From Sulfurovum sp. UBA12169 (lineage in GTDB: Bacteria; Campylobacterota; Campylobacteria; Campylobacterales; Sulfurovaceae), in the NCBI GenBank assembly GCA_002742845.1, contig DLUH01000005.1:744553-808552 (forward strand): a stretch of 64,000 nt of DNA. The letters run 5' to 3'. Both the position numbers and the translations under genes were made by a program. Under the pieces are notes generated by a model, which worked only from the letters and a program-made list of their open reading frames with translations, did not search any database and was not told the DNA's origin. Position 1 is the first letter of the stretch; the number at the start of each line of letters is the position of its first letter. Shown piece after piece: positions 25,487-35,608 of this stretch.

Positions 25487-27457
25487 TTAACCTTCATTGT
25501 TTGTTGTTTCTGTTTCCGATTCTTTGTGCGCAGGCGCTTTGGTATGAGCCAAACGGCTTTGCATATGATTTTCTTTTTCAAAGGTGTCTATGATCTCTCG
25601 CACTTTTGTGCCCTCGATCACTTCAATATCCAATAAAATGGTAGCCATTTTAACGATAGCGTCATGGTAATCGTTTAGTGTATTTTTAACATAAGCATAT
25701 CGCTCGTTAAGTGTTTGCTTGATATGGCTGTCTATCTGTTCTGCCATTTTTTCACTATAGTCCGTAGAGATCATGCCTCCGCCAAGGAAGGAGTTTTGAC
25801 TTCTTTTGAGTACCATAAGGCCTGCCACGTCGCTCATTCCATATACAGAGATCATATCTTTAAGAATAGCGGTTGCTCTATCAAGATCGTTACCTGCACC
25901 TGTACTTATCTCACCTATGAAAACCTCCTCTGCGGCGCGTCCGCCAAGAAGCACGTCTATTTCAGCTAAAAGTTCATGTTTTTGTTTCAAAAATCTATCT
26001 TCTTCATCGGGAAGATGAAGCGTGTACCCCAAAGCTCCAAGCCCTCTTGGGATAATAGAAACTTTTGTAACACGCGTCGCGCCTTTGGTGAGTTCTGCCA
26101 TGAGCGCATGACCGCTTTCATGATACGCAACGATTTTTTTCTCTACATCGGAGATTTTTCTGTTTTTCTTTTCAAGTCCCACAAATGCTCTCTCTATAGC
26201 TTCAAGCAAATCTTCCTGTTCAATCTCTTTTTTGTTAAACCGTCCTGCAAGAAGTGCGGCTTCATTGATAATGTTTGCCAAGTCTGCACCTGCAAGTCCT
26301 GCGGTTTGTTTGGCGACGATTTCCAAATCCACATTTTTGGCAAGCTTGACACCTTTGCTGTGTACTTTCAGGATGGCCAAGCGGCCTTCATAGTCAGGCT
26401 TGTCTACAAGCACTTGTCTATCGAAACGTCCCGCTCTAAGCAGTGCCGCATCAAGAATTTCAGGTCTGTTGGTTGCGGCCAGGACAATGACGGGGGTATC
26501 GGTACCAAATCCGTCCATCTCTGCAAGAAGTTGATTGAGGGTTTGCTCTCTTTCGTCGTTTCCTCCCATTTGACCCCCGCTGGCACGGCTTTTTCCGATA
26601 GCATCTATTTCATCGATAAAGATAATGGAAGGCGCTTCTTTTTTGGCCTGTGCAAAAAGGTCGCGCACACGGCTTGCGCCCACACCTACGAACATCTCTA
26701 TGAAAGATGAACCGCTTACAGAAAAGAAGGGTACCGAAGCTTCACCTGCTACCGCTTTTGCCAACAATGTTTTGCCGGTGCCCGGAGGACCTACAAGCAA
26801 AAGGCCTTTAGGTATTTTGGCACCAAGCTCAATATATCTTTCCGGATATTTAAGAAAATCGACGATTTCTTTCACTTCATCTTTTGCTTCTTCGACGCCT
26901 TGCACATCATCAAATTTGGTATCCGGTTTTTCGGAATTGATAAGTTTGTCGGCTTTTCCTGCACCCAAAATACCTCCGCCCATACCTTTTGACATTTTGT
27001 TTGCCAGAAAGATCCAGATCGCAAAGAAGATAAGAATAGGCAACAGCATACTGATAATTTCAGAGAACCATCCGCTTCCCATAACACCTTCGTAGGTTAT
27101 TTTTTTCTCTTCTAAAAGAGGGATAAGATCTTTGTCGTAAGTAGGTACGTTTTGTGCCACATAACGTATTTTCTGTCCTGAAGTTTCAGCAATGGCTTCA
27201 ACGGTAGAAGGAGTCAATTTGACACTGCTAATGTTTCCTTGCTCGATCTGCTCTTTGATTTGTGAATATTTCACATGCTTGGTTTGAGAAATATTGCTTT
27301 GCAGTACACTCCCAATCCCTTCGCTCTCGCCCACAAAAGATTTAAAAAGCATAATAAGCACGATAGAAAAAATTGCAAAAGCAAGCAAGGGATTGTTGTT
27401 AAAAAAATTTTTATTATTTTGGTTTTGGTTTTTGTTGTTTTGATTTGGATTAGCCAT
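25487..27457 (-). CDS. ftsH: ATP-dependent zinc metalloprotease FtsH
   Basis: This 656-residue membrane-anchored AAA+ protease degrades damaged membrane proteins and selected cytosolic regulators. Two transmembrane helices (about 24-42 and 133-152) bracket a periplasmic domain. Walker A is GPPGTGKT (223-230), Walker B IIFIDEID (about 280), the second region of homology [20 protein letters not shown], and the zinc site HESGH (446-450). The Asn/Gln-rich N-terminus ([15 protein letters not shown]) is unusual. Two small GC-rich hairpins occupy the 82-bp gap separating it from prmA. Confidence 0.97.
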   Translation of the reverse strand: MANPNQNNKNQNQNNKNFFNNNPLLAFAIFSIVLIMLFKSFVGESEGIGSVLQSNISQTKHVKYSQIKEQIEQGNISSVKLTPSTVEAIAETSGQKIRYVAQNVPTYDKDLIPLLEEKKITYEGVMGSGWFSEIISMLLPILIFFAIWIFLANKMSKGMGGGILGAGKADKLINSEKPDTKFDDVQGVEEAKDEVKEIVDFLKYPERYIELGAKIPKGLLLVGPPGTGKTLLAKAVAGEASVPFFSVSGSSFIEMFVGVGASRVRDLFAQAKKEAPSIIFIDEIDAIGKSRASGGQMGGNDEREQTLNQLLAEMDGFGTDTPVIVLAATNRPEILDAALLRAGRFDRQVLVDKPDYEGRLAILKVHSKGVKLAKNVDLEIVAKQTAGLAGADLANIINEAALLAGRFNKKEIEQEDLLEAIERAFVGLEKKNRKISDVEKKIVAYHESGHALMAELTKGATRVTKVSIIPRGLGALGYTLHLPDEEDRFLKQKHELLAEIDVLLGGRAAEEVFIGEISTGAGNDLDRATAILKDMISVYGMSDVAGLMVLKRSQNSFLGGGMISTDYSEKMAEQIDSHIKQTLNERYAYVKNTLNDYHDAIVKMATILLDIEVIEGTKVREIIDTFEKENHMQSRLAHTKAPAHKESETETTNNEG

Positions 27458-27539
27458 TAACGTCCTTTTTTATTTGTTGGAACACATGCAGGGTTTTGCC
27501 CTGTTGACTGCCCGGCAGGCAGCACACCCATGCGACCGG

Positions 27540-28355
27540 TTATTTTTGATAGACAAGTGTGACCCACTCATCTTTTAATATTCTTTTAACTTGTGTAAAC
27601 TCTTTGAAAGATTCAGACACTAAATCCTCCTTTTTATCCAAAATACCTGAAAGTATCAAATAGCCGCCTTCTTTTGCGGCAGATTTAAGATCTTTTGCTA
27701 TAAATCTTAACACATCTGCGATGATATTGGCAATAACGATATCATAAACACCTATCGCCTTATCGATAGAACCTTCCCACACTTTGTCGTATGTTTCTTC
27801 GTTGAGCTTAAAGTTCTCCTTGCAGCTGTCTACACTAAGGGGATCTGTGTCGCACAGTTCGACGTTGGCGCCGAGTTTTTTACAGGCCAATCCCAGTATC
27901 CCCGAACCGCATCCCACGTCGATGACATGCTGTCCTTTGGAGACATACTCGCTAATCACTTCCAGGCAAGAAAATGTGGTCGCATGATGTCCCGATCCAA
28001 ATGCTAAAGCAGGATCTATCTTGATATTGATTTTGTCTGGTTTGGGCTCATACCAGCTTGGAAAAATATAAAACTTCCCCGCTTCTATGGGTTCAATAGA
28101 GTCTTGATAAGCTTTAATCCAGTCTTTGTTTTCTTTTACTTCAAGGGTAAACTCCATCGCAATAGTATCACCCAATGTCGCCGCGAATGATACTAAAGCA
28201 TCTTTAACGAAAGTTAAATCATTTTCGCTGCGTACGATTATTTTGCCTTTGTCCAGCTCAAGACCGTCATCATAAATGTTTGCGACAAAATCAGCAATAA
28301 AATCCACAAACTGATCATCAAGCGTAACGGTAAGTTCGTTATAGGTATCGTTCAT
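27540..28355 (-). CDS. prmA: Ribosomal protein L11 methyltransferase
   Basis: This 271-residue class I methyltransferase trimethylates ribosomal protein L11. The SAM-binding motif [18 protein letters not shown] lies near residues 143-160 and the active-site [11 protein letters not shown] near 208. The N-terminal substrate domain is short, as in other Campylobacterota. Its ATG overlaps the stop of hisA by 4 bases, indicating an operon hisH-hisA-prmA. Confidence 0.92.
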   Translation of the reverse strand: MNDTYNELTVTLDDQFVDFIADFVANIYDDGLELDKGKIIVRSENDLTFVKDALVSFAATLGDTIAMEFTLEVKENKDWIKAYQDSIEPIEAGKFYIFPSWYEPKPDKINIKIDPALAFGSGHHATTFSCLEVISEYVSKGQHVIDVGCGSGILGLACKKLGANVELCDTDPLSVDSCKENFKLNEETYDKVWEGSIDKAIGVYDIVIANIIADVLRFIAKDLKSAAKEGGYLILSGILDKKEDLVSESFKEFTQVKRILKDEWVTLVYQK

Positions 28356-29068
28356 TGTACGTTCCTTGTTAAGCGAAATGCTTCTGTAAGATCAAGCGTG
28401 CCCTCATAAAAGGCTTTGCCGACAATAGTTCCATGCACGCCCGCTTTGATGAGTCGTTTGATATCTTCGATATCTTTGAGCCCGCCGCTAGCAATCGTCT
28501 CCACGCCTGAAGCTTTGGCGATCTCCAAAGTAAAATCAACATTGACACCGCTTAGCATCCCGTCTCTGCCGACATCGGTGCAGATAATTGCCTCTACTCC
28601 GGCATGAGCGAACTCTTTGGCCAAATCGGTAGCCTTCATGGTGCTCACTTCTGCCCAGCCTTCCACCGCTACCATGCCGTCAATCGCATCAATGCCTACG
28701 ACGATAGGATATTTGGCGGCCATTTCTTTGACAAACTGCGGATTTTTGACGGCTACCGAACCCAAAATCAGTCGATCGACGCCCAAATCAAGGTACATTT
28801 TAATCGTTTTTTCATCGCGAATACCTCCGCCGAGCTCCAGTTTTAGGCTGCAGTTTTGACGGATCTTTTTAATCTGTTCAAGATTTTTGGGCTCACCCGC
28901 AAAAGCACCGTTGAGGTCAACAAGGTGTACCCACTGGCTGCCCAGTTCTTCAAATTTTTTAGCTACTTGCCAGGGCTCATCAGAGTATATTTTTGCTGAA
29001 TCCATTAAGCCTTTGCTTAGTCTTACGGCTTTACCGTCTTTAAGGTCTATGGCCGGAAGTATGGTCAT
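28352..29068 (-). CDS. hisA: Phosphoribosylformimino-5-aminoimidazole carboxamide ribotide isomerase
   Basis: This 238-residue TIM-barrel enzyme catalyses the Amadori isomerisation in histidine synthesis. [15 protein letters not shown] marks the N-terminus with catalytic Asp8, and the second half carries [12 protein letters not shown] with the other catalytic Asp. The ATG at 29068 was chosen because it follows GAGGTG and gives the conserved N-terminus; an upstream TTG would extend it by 11 residues. The start codon and ribosome site lie inside a perfect palindrome. hisH lies 104 bp upstream. Confidence 0.95.
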   Translation of the reverse strand: MTILPAIDLKDGKAVRLSKGLMDSAKIYSDEPWQVAKKFEELGSQWVHLVDLNGAFAGEPKNLEQIKKIRQNCSLKLELGGGIRDEKTIKMYLDLGVDRLILGSVAVKNPQFVKEMAAKYPIVVGIDAIDGMVAVEGWAEVSTMKATDLAKEFAHAGVEAIICTDVGRDGMLSGVNVDFTLEIAKASGVETIASGGLKDIEDIKRLIKAGVHGTIVGKAFYEGTLDLTEAFRLTRNVQ

Positions 29069-29090
29069 TTGACACCTCGTGTCAAATGAC
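29064..29090 (-). promoter_or_regulatory. Perfect palindrome enclosing the hisA ribosome site and start codon
   Basis: GTCATTTGACAC (29064-29075), spacer CTC and GTGTCAAATGAC (29079-29090) are exact complements over 12 bp. In the hisA mRNA this would form a hairpin whose 3' arm contains the AUG and whose loop region contains GAGG, so the hairpin could block initiation. It could alternatively be a DNA operator. Confidence 0.6.
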
Positions 29091-29129
29091 GTGAAGAGCA
29101 AAGCGTGAAGAGCGAAGCGTTTTGGTATG

Positions 29130-29144
29130 CATTGCTTTGCAATG
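29130..29144. repeat. Intergenic hairpin repeat, copy B
   Basis: CATTGC-TTT-GCAATG followed on + by CTTTTGTTT and preceded by GTGAAGAG...GGTAT, matching copy A (22782) outside the stem. One stem pair differs from copy A by a two-sided change (T-A versus G-C), so pairing is kept. It lies in the hisH-hisA gap beside two 14-base direct repeats CTTYGCTCTTCACG (minus strand). Confidence 0.5.
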
Positions 29145-29172
29145 CTTTTGTTTGATGTTGCATATTTTCCCT

Positions 29173-29784
29173 TTATAGTTTTACAAAATTTTCTATGATT
29201 TTAAGTCCATTTTCATGGCTTTTTTCTGGGTGCGGCTGTATGCCAAAGATATTACCGTTTTGTACAGCGCTCACAAACGCATATCCGTAATGAGTTTTTC
29301 CTACAGCATAGGCATCGTCACATTGGACATGATAAGAGTGTACAAAGTAAAGATAAAACGCATCCGGCAATCCTTTGAAAAGCGGCGTTTCTTTTTGTTT
29401 GAACAGCTCATTCCATCCCATATGCGGCACTTTTCGGGGATGGTCAAACCGGCTTTCATCAAATGCTGCTACTTTTCCCGGTATGAGCCCAAGCCCTTCA
29501 TGCGACCCAAACTCCTCGCTGCTCTCAAAAAGCAACTGCATCCCCAGGCAGATACCAAGAAGGGGTTTGCCGCTGTGCGCAAAGCGTTTGACCGCTTCAT
29601 CCATGCCGTTGGATTTGAGGTGCTTCATAGCATCACCAAAAGCACCTACGCCGGGCAAGATAAGTTTATCGTACTGATCCAATTTGCCGGGATCGCTTTC
29701 TAACGTGACGGCAGCACCTACGTTGGCAAACGCATTGATGACAGAAGCAAGATTGCCCATCTTGTAATCAACAATTCCAATCAC
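29173..29784 (-). CDS. hisH: Imidazole glycerol phosphate synthase, glutamine amidotransferase subunit
   Basis: This 203-residue class I glutaminase supplies ammonia to HisF. The nucleophile Cys lies in [13 protein letters not shown] (about residue 83), and the catalytic His/Glu in HPEKSHENG near residue 188. The start is GTG at 29784 after AGGAG. A TATAAT on the minus strand near 29817-29822 is the probable -10. The partner hisF is not in the window. Confidence 0.96.
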   Translation of the reverse strand: MIGIVDYKMGNLASVINAFANVGAAVTLESDPGKLDQYDKLILPGVGAFGDAMKHLKSNGMDEAVKRFAHSGKPLLGICLGMQLLFESSEEFGSHEGLGLIPGKVAAFDESRFDHPRKVPHMGWNELFKQKETPLFKGLPDAFYLYFVHSYHVQCDDAYAVGKTHYGYAFVSAVQNGNIFGIQPHPEKSHENGLKIIENFVKL

Positions 29785-29914
29785 GATAAAACTCCTAATG
29801 TATATAAAGTGTTGTGATTATAGCAAATTAAATTGAAAGGTGTCGTCCACTATGGACGTCCTTTAGCCTATTTGGGTAAAATAAACTTTAATTTATCATC
29901 AAAATAAGGTGAAC

Positions 29915-30805
29915 ATGAGAGAGAAGATTGAGTATCAGGCAGTAAAATTACTTTTATGGTTTGCAAAAGTTTTACCAAAATCGTTTGTTTATGGTTTGAT
30001 GTATTGGCTGACGCTCTTGGTTTATCATACAGACGCAAAAAGACGTCTTTTGACTCTCAACAATCTTGCATTGGCATTTCCTGAAAAAGAAGAGAAAGAG
30101 ATAGAAAGAGTATCTAAGGAAGTATATAGTGAGCTTTCAAAGACCATTGCCGAAATTCTATTGATGTTTGCAGACAGATTTGATATAGACGAAGCAGTCG
30201 TAAATAAAGATGAAGCGATAGAGAAGCTCCAAAGGGCGATACAAGACAGCCCTCGAGGCATCATAGCTATGACAGCACATTTTTCCAACTGGGAGCTTTT
30301 GGCACATTTTTTGGCAAAACACGGTTTGCCGATGCTGGTGGTCGGACGGGAGGGGAATAATAAACTGATCGAAAATAATATTACCCAGCCGTTTCGCAAA
30401 CGATACGGCAATGATACAACAACCAAAAAGAAAGCGATACTGTCTATGGTAAAAAGATTAAAAAGCGGGGGGAATGTGGGTATTTTGATTGATCAAAAAG
30501 CGGGAGGCCCTAATGCTGTCGAAGTGGATTTTATGGGCAAGCCGGCTCAAACCATCACCTCTCTTGCGACGCTCAAGCAAAAATTAGATCCCAAGATCAT
30601 TCCTTTTTTTGCAGCGAGAGTTGCAAACGGAAAATATAGAATTATCATGCAAGAGCCTGTGGAATACAATGCTCAGGAAGAACAAGAAGAAGAAAAAAAG
30701 ATAGAAAAAATGACTGCCAAATATAATGAAGTTATGGAGTCTGTTATTAGGCAGTATCCGTCCCAATGGTTTTGGATGCACAACCGCTGGAGAGTGGTGT
30801 TTTGA
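29915..30805 (+). CDS. Lipid A biosynthesis (late) acyltransferase, HtrB/LpxL family
   Basis: This 296-residue protein has an N-terminal membrane anchor and the family signature HX4E as HFSNWE (His122, Glu127), with DQKAGG further on near residue 192. Enzymes of this family add a secondary acyl chain to Kdo-lipid A at the inner membrane. ATG at 29915 has AAGG 5 bases upstream; a GTG two codons earlier overlaps that site. It opens the envelope locus and its stop overlaps the next start. LpxL and LpxM types cannot be separated here. Confidence 0.9.
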   Translation: MREKIEYQAVKLLLWFAKVLPKSFVYGLMYWLTLLVYHTDAKRRLLTLNNLALAFPEKEEKEIERVSKEVYSELSKTIAEILLMFADRFDIDEAVVNKDEAIEKLQRAIQDSPRGIIAMTAHFSNWELLAHFLAKHGLPMLVVGREGNNKLIENNITQPFRKRYGNDTTTKKKAILSMVKRLKSGGNVGILIDQKAGGPNAVEVDFMGKPAQTITSLATLKQKLDPKIIPFFAARVANGKYRIIMQEPVEYNAQEEQEEEKKIEKMTAKYNEVMESVIRQYPSQWFWMHNRWRVVF

Positions 30806-31701
30806 TAAAAAAAGTATTGATACTCAGTGACGGCAGGGCAGGGCATGTCAGCCAGTCGGTGGCTTTGGCAAAATATGCAGGAGCAACGTATGATATTGTC
30901 CAAGTTGCGTTTAAGTCAAAAGCGGCAAAATTGCTTTCGATGATTTTGGATGCATGCCATGTATATACCCAGCATATCTATGATGAGTATAAAATACCGG
31001 AATCTGACTATGATGCTGTTGTTTCGGCAGGTTCAAGTACCTATTATCTCAATAAGACTATTTCGAAAAAGCTGCATGCTAAATCCATAGCGATGATGCT
31101 GCCAAAAGGGTACCGATATGATTTTGATGTGATTTTTGCACAGCATCATGATGCGCCGCCTTTTAAAGACAATATTGTTCAAATTCCTGCAAATTTTGCC
31201 TATGTGGAGCCTGGAGGGATTTATAGGGCAAAAAGGCCATCTATCGGCATTGTGATCGGGGGCGACAATAAGTATTTCACATTTTCCAAAGAAAAGCTCA
31301 AGCTGCAGCTAAGCTGGATCAAGCAGCATTTCAAAGGGTATGAGATTGCCGTTACGACTTCGCCGAGGACATCAAAGGAAATTGATGCGCTGATCAAAAG
31401 CAGCGGCTTTGATTATACGGTGATTTATTCAGAAAATCCTGTAAACCCGATACCGGATTTTATCAGCCGGTGCGAAACGGTATGTATCACATCCGATAGC
31501 ACTTCGATGGTTTCAGAAGCTCTCTGTGCAGGCAAAGCAAATGTCATGATCTTGCCTTTGGAGAGCAAAAAAGAAAACAAGTTTACGCGGTTTATCAAAT
31601 CATTGCAAAAACAAGGCTATGTGCATATCTTTGACGGGACATTTAAGCCGTGCAGCAAAAAAATAGATTTTTGCCGTTACGCCAAGGAGGCTAAATTATG
31701 A
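30802..31701 (+). CDS. ELM1/DUF1022-family protein, copy 1
   Basis: This 299-residue protein opens with VLILSDGRAGHVSQS, the conserved N-terminus of the family named after plant mitochondrial fission factor ELM1. It also has VIGGDNKYF near residue 152 and CITSDSTSMVSEAL near 233, as in GT-B-like folds. Bacterial members occur in lipopolysaccharide gene clusters, and their reaction is not established. The likely start is TTG at 30802 overlapping the TGA of the acyltransferase gene; an ATG at 30766 would need a 12-residue overlap extension. The stop overlaps the next ATG. Confidence 0.78.
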   Translation: MIKKVLILSDGRAGHVSQSVALAKYAGATYDIVQVAFKSKAAKLLSMILDACHVYTQHIYDEYKIPESDYDAVVSAGSSTYYLNKTISKKLHAKSIAMMLPKGYRYDFDVIFAQHHDAPPFKDNIVQIPANFAYVEPGGIYRAKRPSIGIVIGGDNKYFTFSKEKLKLQLSWIKQHFKGYEIAVTTSPRTSKEIDALIKSSGFDYTVIYSENPVNPIPDFISRCETVCITSDSTSMVSEALCAGKANVMILPLESKKENKFTRFIKSLQKQGYVHIFDGTFKPCSKKIDFCRYAKEAKL

Positions 31702-32783
31702 GAATCGTACAGTTGCTGCCCGAACTCAACGAAGGCGGAGTGGAACGGGGCGTTGTTGATTTAAACAGGGAGTTTATTAAAAAAGGTATTGAAAATATTG
31801 TTATAAGCAACGGCGGTATCTTAGTAGATCAAATTTTAAAAGATGGCGGCAAACATATACAACATGATATATGCAGTAAAAATATATTTACCGTTCCCTT
31901 AAGAGTGTTTAGGTTAAGAAAGATACTTAAAAAGATAAATCCGGATATCATCCATGTACGAAGCAGAGTTCCCGCCTGGCTTGTATATTTTGCAAATAGA
32001 TCATTAAAGTTTAAAGTTGTGAGTACCGTACATGGTTTTAATAGTGTAAATTTTTACAGCAAGATCATGACGATGGGCGATCATGTGATTTGCGTGAGCG
32101 GAGCTATCAAGTCTTATGTCCAAGAGCATTATCATACGGCTGATGAAAAGATCACGATAATTTCAAGAGGTATAGATCTGGTCAAATTTAATCCGGAAAA
32201 TATTGATAAAGATTTTATCAAACAGTTTTCTAAGCAGTATGGGCTAGAAGGGAGATTTGTTGTATCAGTAGTAGGGCGGATTACACAGCTCAAGGACCAC
32301 CAAACGTTTATTCGCGCGATTGCACTTTTAAAGCACGAAAACCCCACGATAGCAGGCTTGATCGTTGGTGGTGCGCATGAAGACAAACAAGGTTATTTTG
32401 ATGGGCTTAAAAAATTGGTTGGCCAATTGGGAGCGGATGAAAATATCATTTTTACCGGATCCCAGGATAAGGTAGCAGAGATTTATACCTTGAGCGATGT
32501 GGTCGTGAGTAGTTCCAAAAAGCCCGAAAGTTTCGGCAGAAGTGTTGCCGAAGCCTTGGCGCTCAATACGCCCGTTGTTGCTACTGCTCACGGCGGGGTT
32601 TTGGATATCATTATCGAGGGAGGAAACGGCTTTTTTTATCCTGTGGGAGATGCTTATGGGTTGGCAGAAAAGATCATGGCGTGCCGTACTCTGAAGTTTG
32701 ACGGATATGATTATGTTTCTAAATTTTTTTCTCTAAAGCAGATGGTAGAGAAGACGTTAGCGGTTTATAAGGATAAGTTGTGA
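31698..32783 (+). CDS. Glycosyltransferase, family 4 (GT-B)
   Basis: This 361-residue GT-B enzyme has N-terminal PELNEGGVERGVVDL (acceptor-side Gly loop near residue 9-23). The C-terminal half has VVGRITQLKDHQTFI, the donor-binding SKKPESFGRSVAEALALNTPVVAT with the E-x7-E pattern (Glu in PESFG and in AEAL), and a terminal helix. It would add a hexose or heptose to an envelope glycan in the cytoplasm. ATG overlaps the upstream ELM1 gene. Donor and acceptor cannot be told from sequence alone. Confidence 0.88.
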   Translation: MRIVQLLPELNEGGVERGVVDLNREFIKKGIENIVISNGGILVDQILKDGGKHIQHDICSKNIFTVPLRVFRLRKILKKINPDIIHVRSRVPAWLVYFANRSLKFKVVSTVHGFNSVNFYSKIMTMGDHVICVSGAIKSYVQEHYHTADEKITIISRGIDLVKFNPENIDKDFIKQFSKQYGLEGRFVVSVVGRITQLKDHQTFIRAIALLKHENPTIAGLIVGGAHEDKQGYFDGLKKLVGQLGADENIIFTGSQDKVAEIYTLSDVVVSSSKKPESFGRSVAEALALNTPVVATAHGGVLDIIIEGGNGFFYPVGDAYGLAEKIMACRTLKFDGYDYVSKFFSLKQMVEKTLAVYKDKL

Positions 32784-32801
32784 TGATTAAAAAGGTACGA
32801 T

Positions 32802-33464
32802 ATGGCTGAAATATTAGCATTGGGTGATTGCAACACAGCGGGTGTAGGTGATTTGTATGCTCAATCCTATCCAGAATTGTTTGCAAAAAAGATTGGAAAA
32901 AACGTAAAAAATTGTGGGTATACAATGTCTACCACAAGGGAAATGATACATTTTTTTAATAACAATTTTACGAAAGATACAGAGATAATTTTAATACAAT
33001 ATGGCTTGGTTGATTCGTGGAAAACGTTTAAATATTCTCCCTATGTGTTGTACTATCCAGATACGACAGCCAGAAAATTTTTTAGAAAATTAGTAAAAAA
33101 ATATAAAAAAATCTGTAAAAAATTAGGTTTAAATGAATTGCTTGGCGTTAAAAATGTTGTTGATTTGGATGAATACAAAAAGAATATCGAATATGTTATT
33201 GAGAAAGCAATAGGGCGTAAAATTTTTTTAATTGATACAATTCCAAATCAAGAAACCTTTAGAAACAATGAAATACAAAAATACAATGAAATAATGAAGA
33301 TATTAAGCTTGAAGTATCAAAATGTTTTTAAAGTAAATACATATTATGATTTTGAGGGTCAGAAAAAGTTTTATTTGGATGAAACACATATGAATGCTGA
33401 AGGAATTAAATTAATAACTGACAACATTTTAACAGTTTATGTAGACACAATAAGTTTACAATAG
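32802..33464 (+). CDS. SGNH-hydrolase-like protein with Cys at the nucleophile position
   Basis: This 220-residue protein begins LALGDCNTAGVGD, where SGNH/GDSL enzymes have GDS: Ser is replaced by Cys (codon TGC). Block III is QYGLVDSW, lacking the usual Asn of GxND, while the C-terminal DETHMNAEG retains the Asp-x2-His pair. Such proteins in glycan loci often remove or transfer acyl groups. Here the altered triad leaves activity uncertain. The gene is strongly A+T-rich compared with the core genes and lies between two glycosyltransferase genes. Confidence 0.7.
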   Translation: MAEILALGDCNTAGVGDLYAQSYPELFAKKIGKNVKNCGYTMSTTREMIHFFNNNFTKDTEIILIQYGLVDSWKTFKYSPYVLYYPDTTARKFFRKLVKKYKKICKKLGLNELLGVKNVVDLDEYKKNIEYVIEKAIGRKIFLIDTIPNQETFRNNEIQKYNEIMKILSLKYQNVFKVNTYYDFEGQKKFYLDETHMNAEGIKLITDNILTVYVDTISLQ

Positions 33465-33472
33465 GCGAATAT

Positions 33473-34474
33473 ATGACAGTTGTGCAATTTTTAGCATCAA
33501 AGGGACGAGGAGGACTAGAGAGTATCTTTTCAGATTTATGCCTTGCCCTCAGTGCTCACGTTAAGCTTCATGTGATTGTGTTTAAAGATAGTGATGTTTT
33601 ATCAACTTTGGATAATCGTGTGCAAATCCATCTATTGTCTTCTTATTCTAGTAGATTTAATCCTTTATTGTATTTTGAACTTTTCTTGCTGCTTAAAAAA
33701 ATTAAACCCGATCTTGTGCATACTCATGGCGCCAAAGCAACAGAGATTATGTACCATCTTTCACAAATATTGTTTTTTAAACAGATTGCAACGAAACATA
33801 ATGCCAGAAAAGGAAACATTTTTAATAAGATCAAATATGTTACAGCGGTCTCTATGGATGTGGCGAAAAGCATTGCAAGCGATCATGTTAAAATTGTTTA
33901 CAATGGTCTGATGCTCCAAGCTATTCCAAAAGGGAAAATAACGCATAAAAGATTTACAATTCTTGCCGTGGGACGACTTGACAAAATTAAAGGTTTTGAT
34001 ATTTTAATTAAAGAGTGTGCGAAGCTGGAATTTGATTTTTTGCTTCAAATTATTGGTGAAGGAGAAGAGAAGATTTCACTTCAGAGTTTGATTGATGATT
34101 TTGGATTAAATGAAAAGGTGAAACTGTTAGGCTTTCGAAAAGATATTCCATTAATGATGCACAATTCTGATGTGGTTGTACTAAGTTCACATAGTGAAGG
34201 TTTTAGCTTGGTGATGATTGAAGCACTTTTTTATGCGAATTCGTTTATCTCAACTAGAGTTAGCGGTGCTACCGAAATTTTAGATAGTCAGTTTTTAATT
34301 AATGGATGGGATGTGGCCGAAAAGATTAAAGATGTATATCTCAATTATGATCTTTATAAAAGTGATTTTATGCATTTGAAAAAAAAATTGCAGAAAAAAT
34401 TCTTACTGCAAAACATCATAGAGCAGTATCTAAACATATATCAAAAAGTTTTACATGAAAAGAAATTTAAATAA
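33473..34474 (+). CDS. Glycosyltransferase, family 4, second copy
   Basis: This 333-residue GT-B protein begins with VQFLASKGRGGLES as the N-terminal Gly loop. LAVGRLDKIKGFDILI (about residue 165) opens the donor domain, and VVLSSHSEGFSLVMIEALFYANSFIST holds the E-x7-E residues. It starts 8 bp after the SGNH-like gene. A+T content is high, as in its neighbours. It probably extends the same envelope saccharide; specificity is unknown. Confidence 0.85.
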   Translation: MTVVQFLASKGRGGLESIFSDLCLALSAHVKLHVIVFKDSDVLSTLDNRVQIHLLSSYSSRFNPLLYFELFLLLKKIKPDLVHTHGAKATEIMYHLSQILFFKQIATKHNARKGNIFNKIKYVTAVSMDVAKSIASDHVKIVYNGLMLQAIPKGKITHKRFTILAVGRLDKIKGFDILIKECAKLEFDFLLQIIGEGEEKISLQSLIDDFGLNEKVKLLGFRKDIPLMMHNSDVVVLSSHSEGFSLVMIEALFYANSFISTRVSGATEILDSQFLINGWDVAEKIKDVYLNYDLYKSDFMHLKKKLQKKFLLQNIIEQYLNIYQKVLHEKKFK

Positions 34475-34539
34475 GTATGATAAAAATTATGACAATGACT
34501 TAAGCAAATAAAATAATTTTTATAAACAAAGAGAAGAAA

Positions 34540-35586
34540 ATGGTACTTAAAATATTAAAAATTACAGATAGCAAGCCGGGGCATGTTACGGTTAGCGATG
34601 GTGTTATTGAGGGAATACGGAAGAATTATGCAGTTGAAACTATTGAGATGAATGTGAGCCTAAGGATAAAATTTTTTTCTCATATTTTAAAATTTATATT
34701 TAATAACAATTGGTTTTTTAAAAAGATTTTACTTCATGATTGGACTATGACATTTTTTTATAAATATAATCACAGGCCAAATCAACAAATTCATTTGATT
34801 GTTTCAACAGGAGGAGACACCGCATTCATGAATATATGGCTAGCAAATATGTTAAATGCAAAAAATATTTTTTGCAGTAGTTTGAGGGGGATTAAGCCCG
34901 AACATTTTTCTCTTATTGTTAGTACTTTGGAACTTCATCTAAAAAATAGCATCACGCTTGAGAGTGCACCAACAAAAATTGGAACAAATAATATTTCTAA
35001 AGATGTCATACAATTTTGTGAAGAAAAAAGCATTAATAAAAAACAAAAATATTTTGTTTTGTTGATTGGAGGTGATGGCGCCGGATATAGATACACAAAA
35101 GAAGATTATGAGAATTTAGTTAAAAATTTTATGAAATTAGTACTTAAAAATGGTGCTAAAGGACTCATTACTACTTCTAGAAGAACCGGGAAAAAGAATG
35201 ATATATTTCTTTATGAGCAGTTTTCAAGGCATAATGACCATATTGCGCATAGTGTTTATTTTTCTAAAAATCCAGAAAAGGTTGTTGCTGTTTATCTTGA
35301 ACTCGCATCGGCTATTTTTGTAACTGAAGAAAGTGGTTCCATGATAACAGAGTCATTATTTTGTAAAAAACCTGTATTTACTCTTTATCCAAGACGAATT
35401 AGAGAGCAAAAAAGATATAAATTATTTCTAGATGATTTACGAGATAAAAAAAGAATTGTAAGCTTTGCCATACAAGATGATTTGGCTGCTCAGAATATAC
35501 AGAGTTTTTTGTTTTTATATCTAGAAAAAACACCCATTGATGATTTGGCTGAAAAAATTCGTCCTTTTATTTTAAAATGCTTTTGA
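34540..35586 (+). CDS. ELM1/DUF1022-family protein, copy 2
   Basis: This 348-residue protein has the family N-terminus ILKITDSKPGHVTVSDG, LIVSTGGDTAFMN near 86, LLIGGDGAGYRYT near 175, TTSRRTGKKND near 212 and FVTEESGSMITESLFCKKP near 262. It is a divergent paralogue of the protein at 30802 and also lies in the envelope locus. ATG at 34540 follows AGAGAAG. Function not established. Two members flanking two glycosyltransferases and an SGNH-like protein suggests that they act on the same glycolipid, by inference. Confidence 0.78.
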   Translation: MVLKILKITDSKPGHVTVSDGVIEGIRKNYAVETIEMNVSLRIKFFSHILKFIFNNNWFFKKILLHDWTMTFFYKYNHRPNQQIHLIVSTGGDTAFMNIWLANMLNAKNIFCSSLRGIKPEHFSLIVSTLELHLKNSITLESAPTKIGTNNISKDVIQFCEEKSINKKQKYFVLLIGGDGAGYRYTKEDYENLVKNFMKLVLKNGAKGLITTSRRTGKKNDIFLYEQFSRHNDHIAHSVYFSKNPEKVVAVYLELASAIFVTEESGSMITESLFCKKPVFTLYPRRIREQKRYKLFLDDLRDKKRIVSFAIQDDLAAQNIQSFLFLYLEKTPIDDLAEKIRPFILKCF

Positions 35587-35608
35587 AATTAAAAAGCAAG
35601 CAACCTTC

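Noticed and set aside
25976..26710. 244-codon + strand ORF inside ftsH
   Set aside because: Antisense shadow of a clearly conserved FtsH; no ribosome site and no recognisable protein features.
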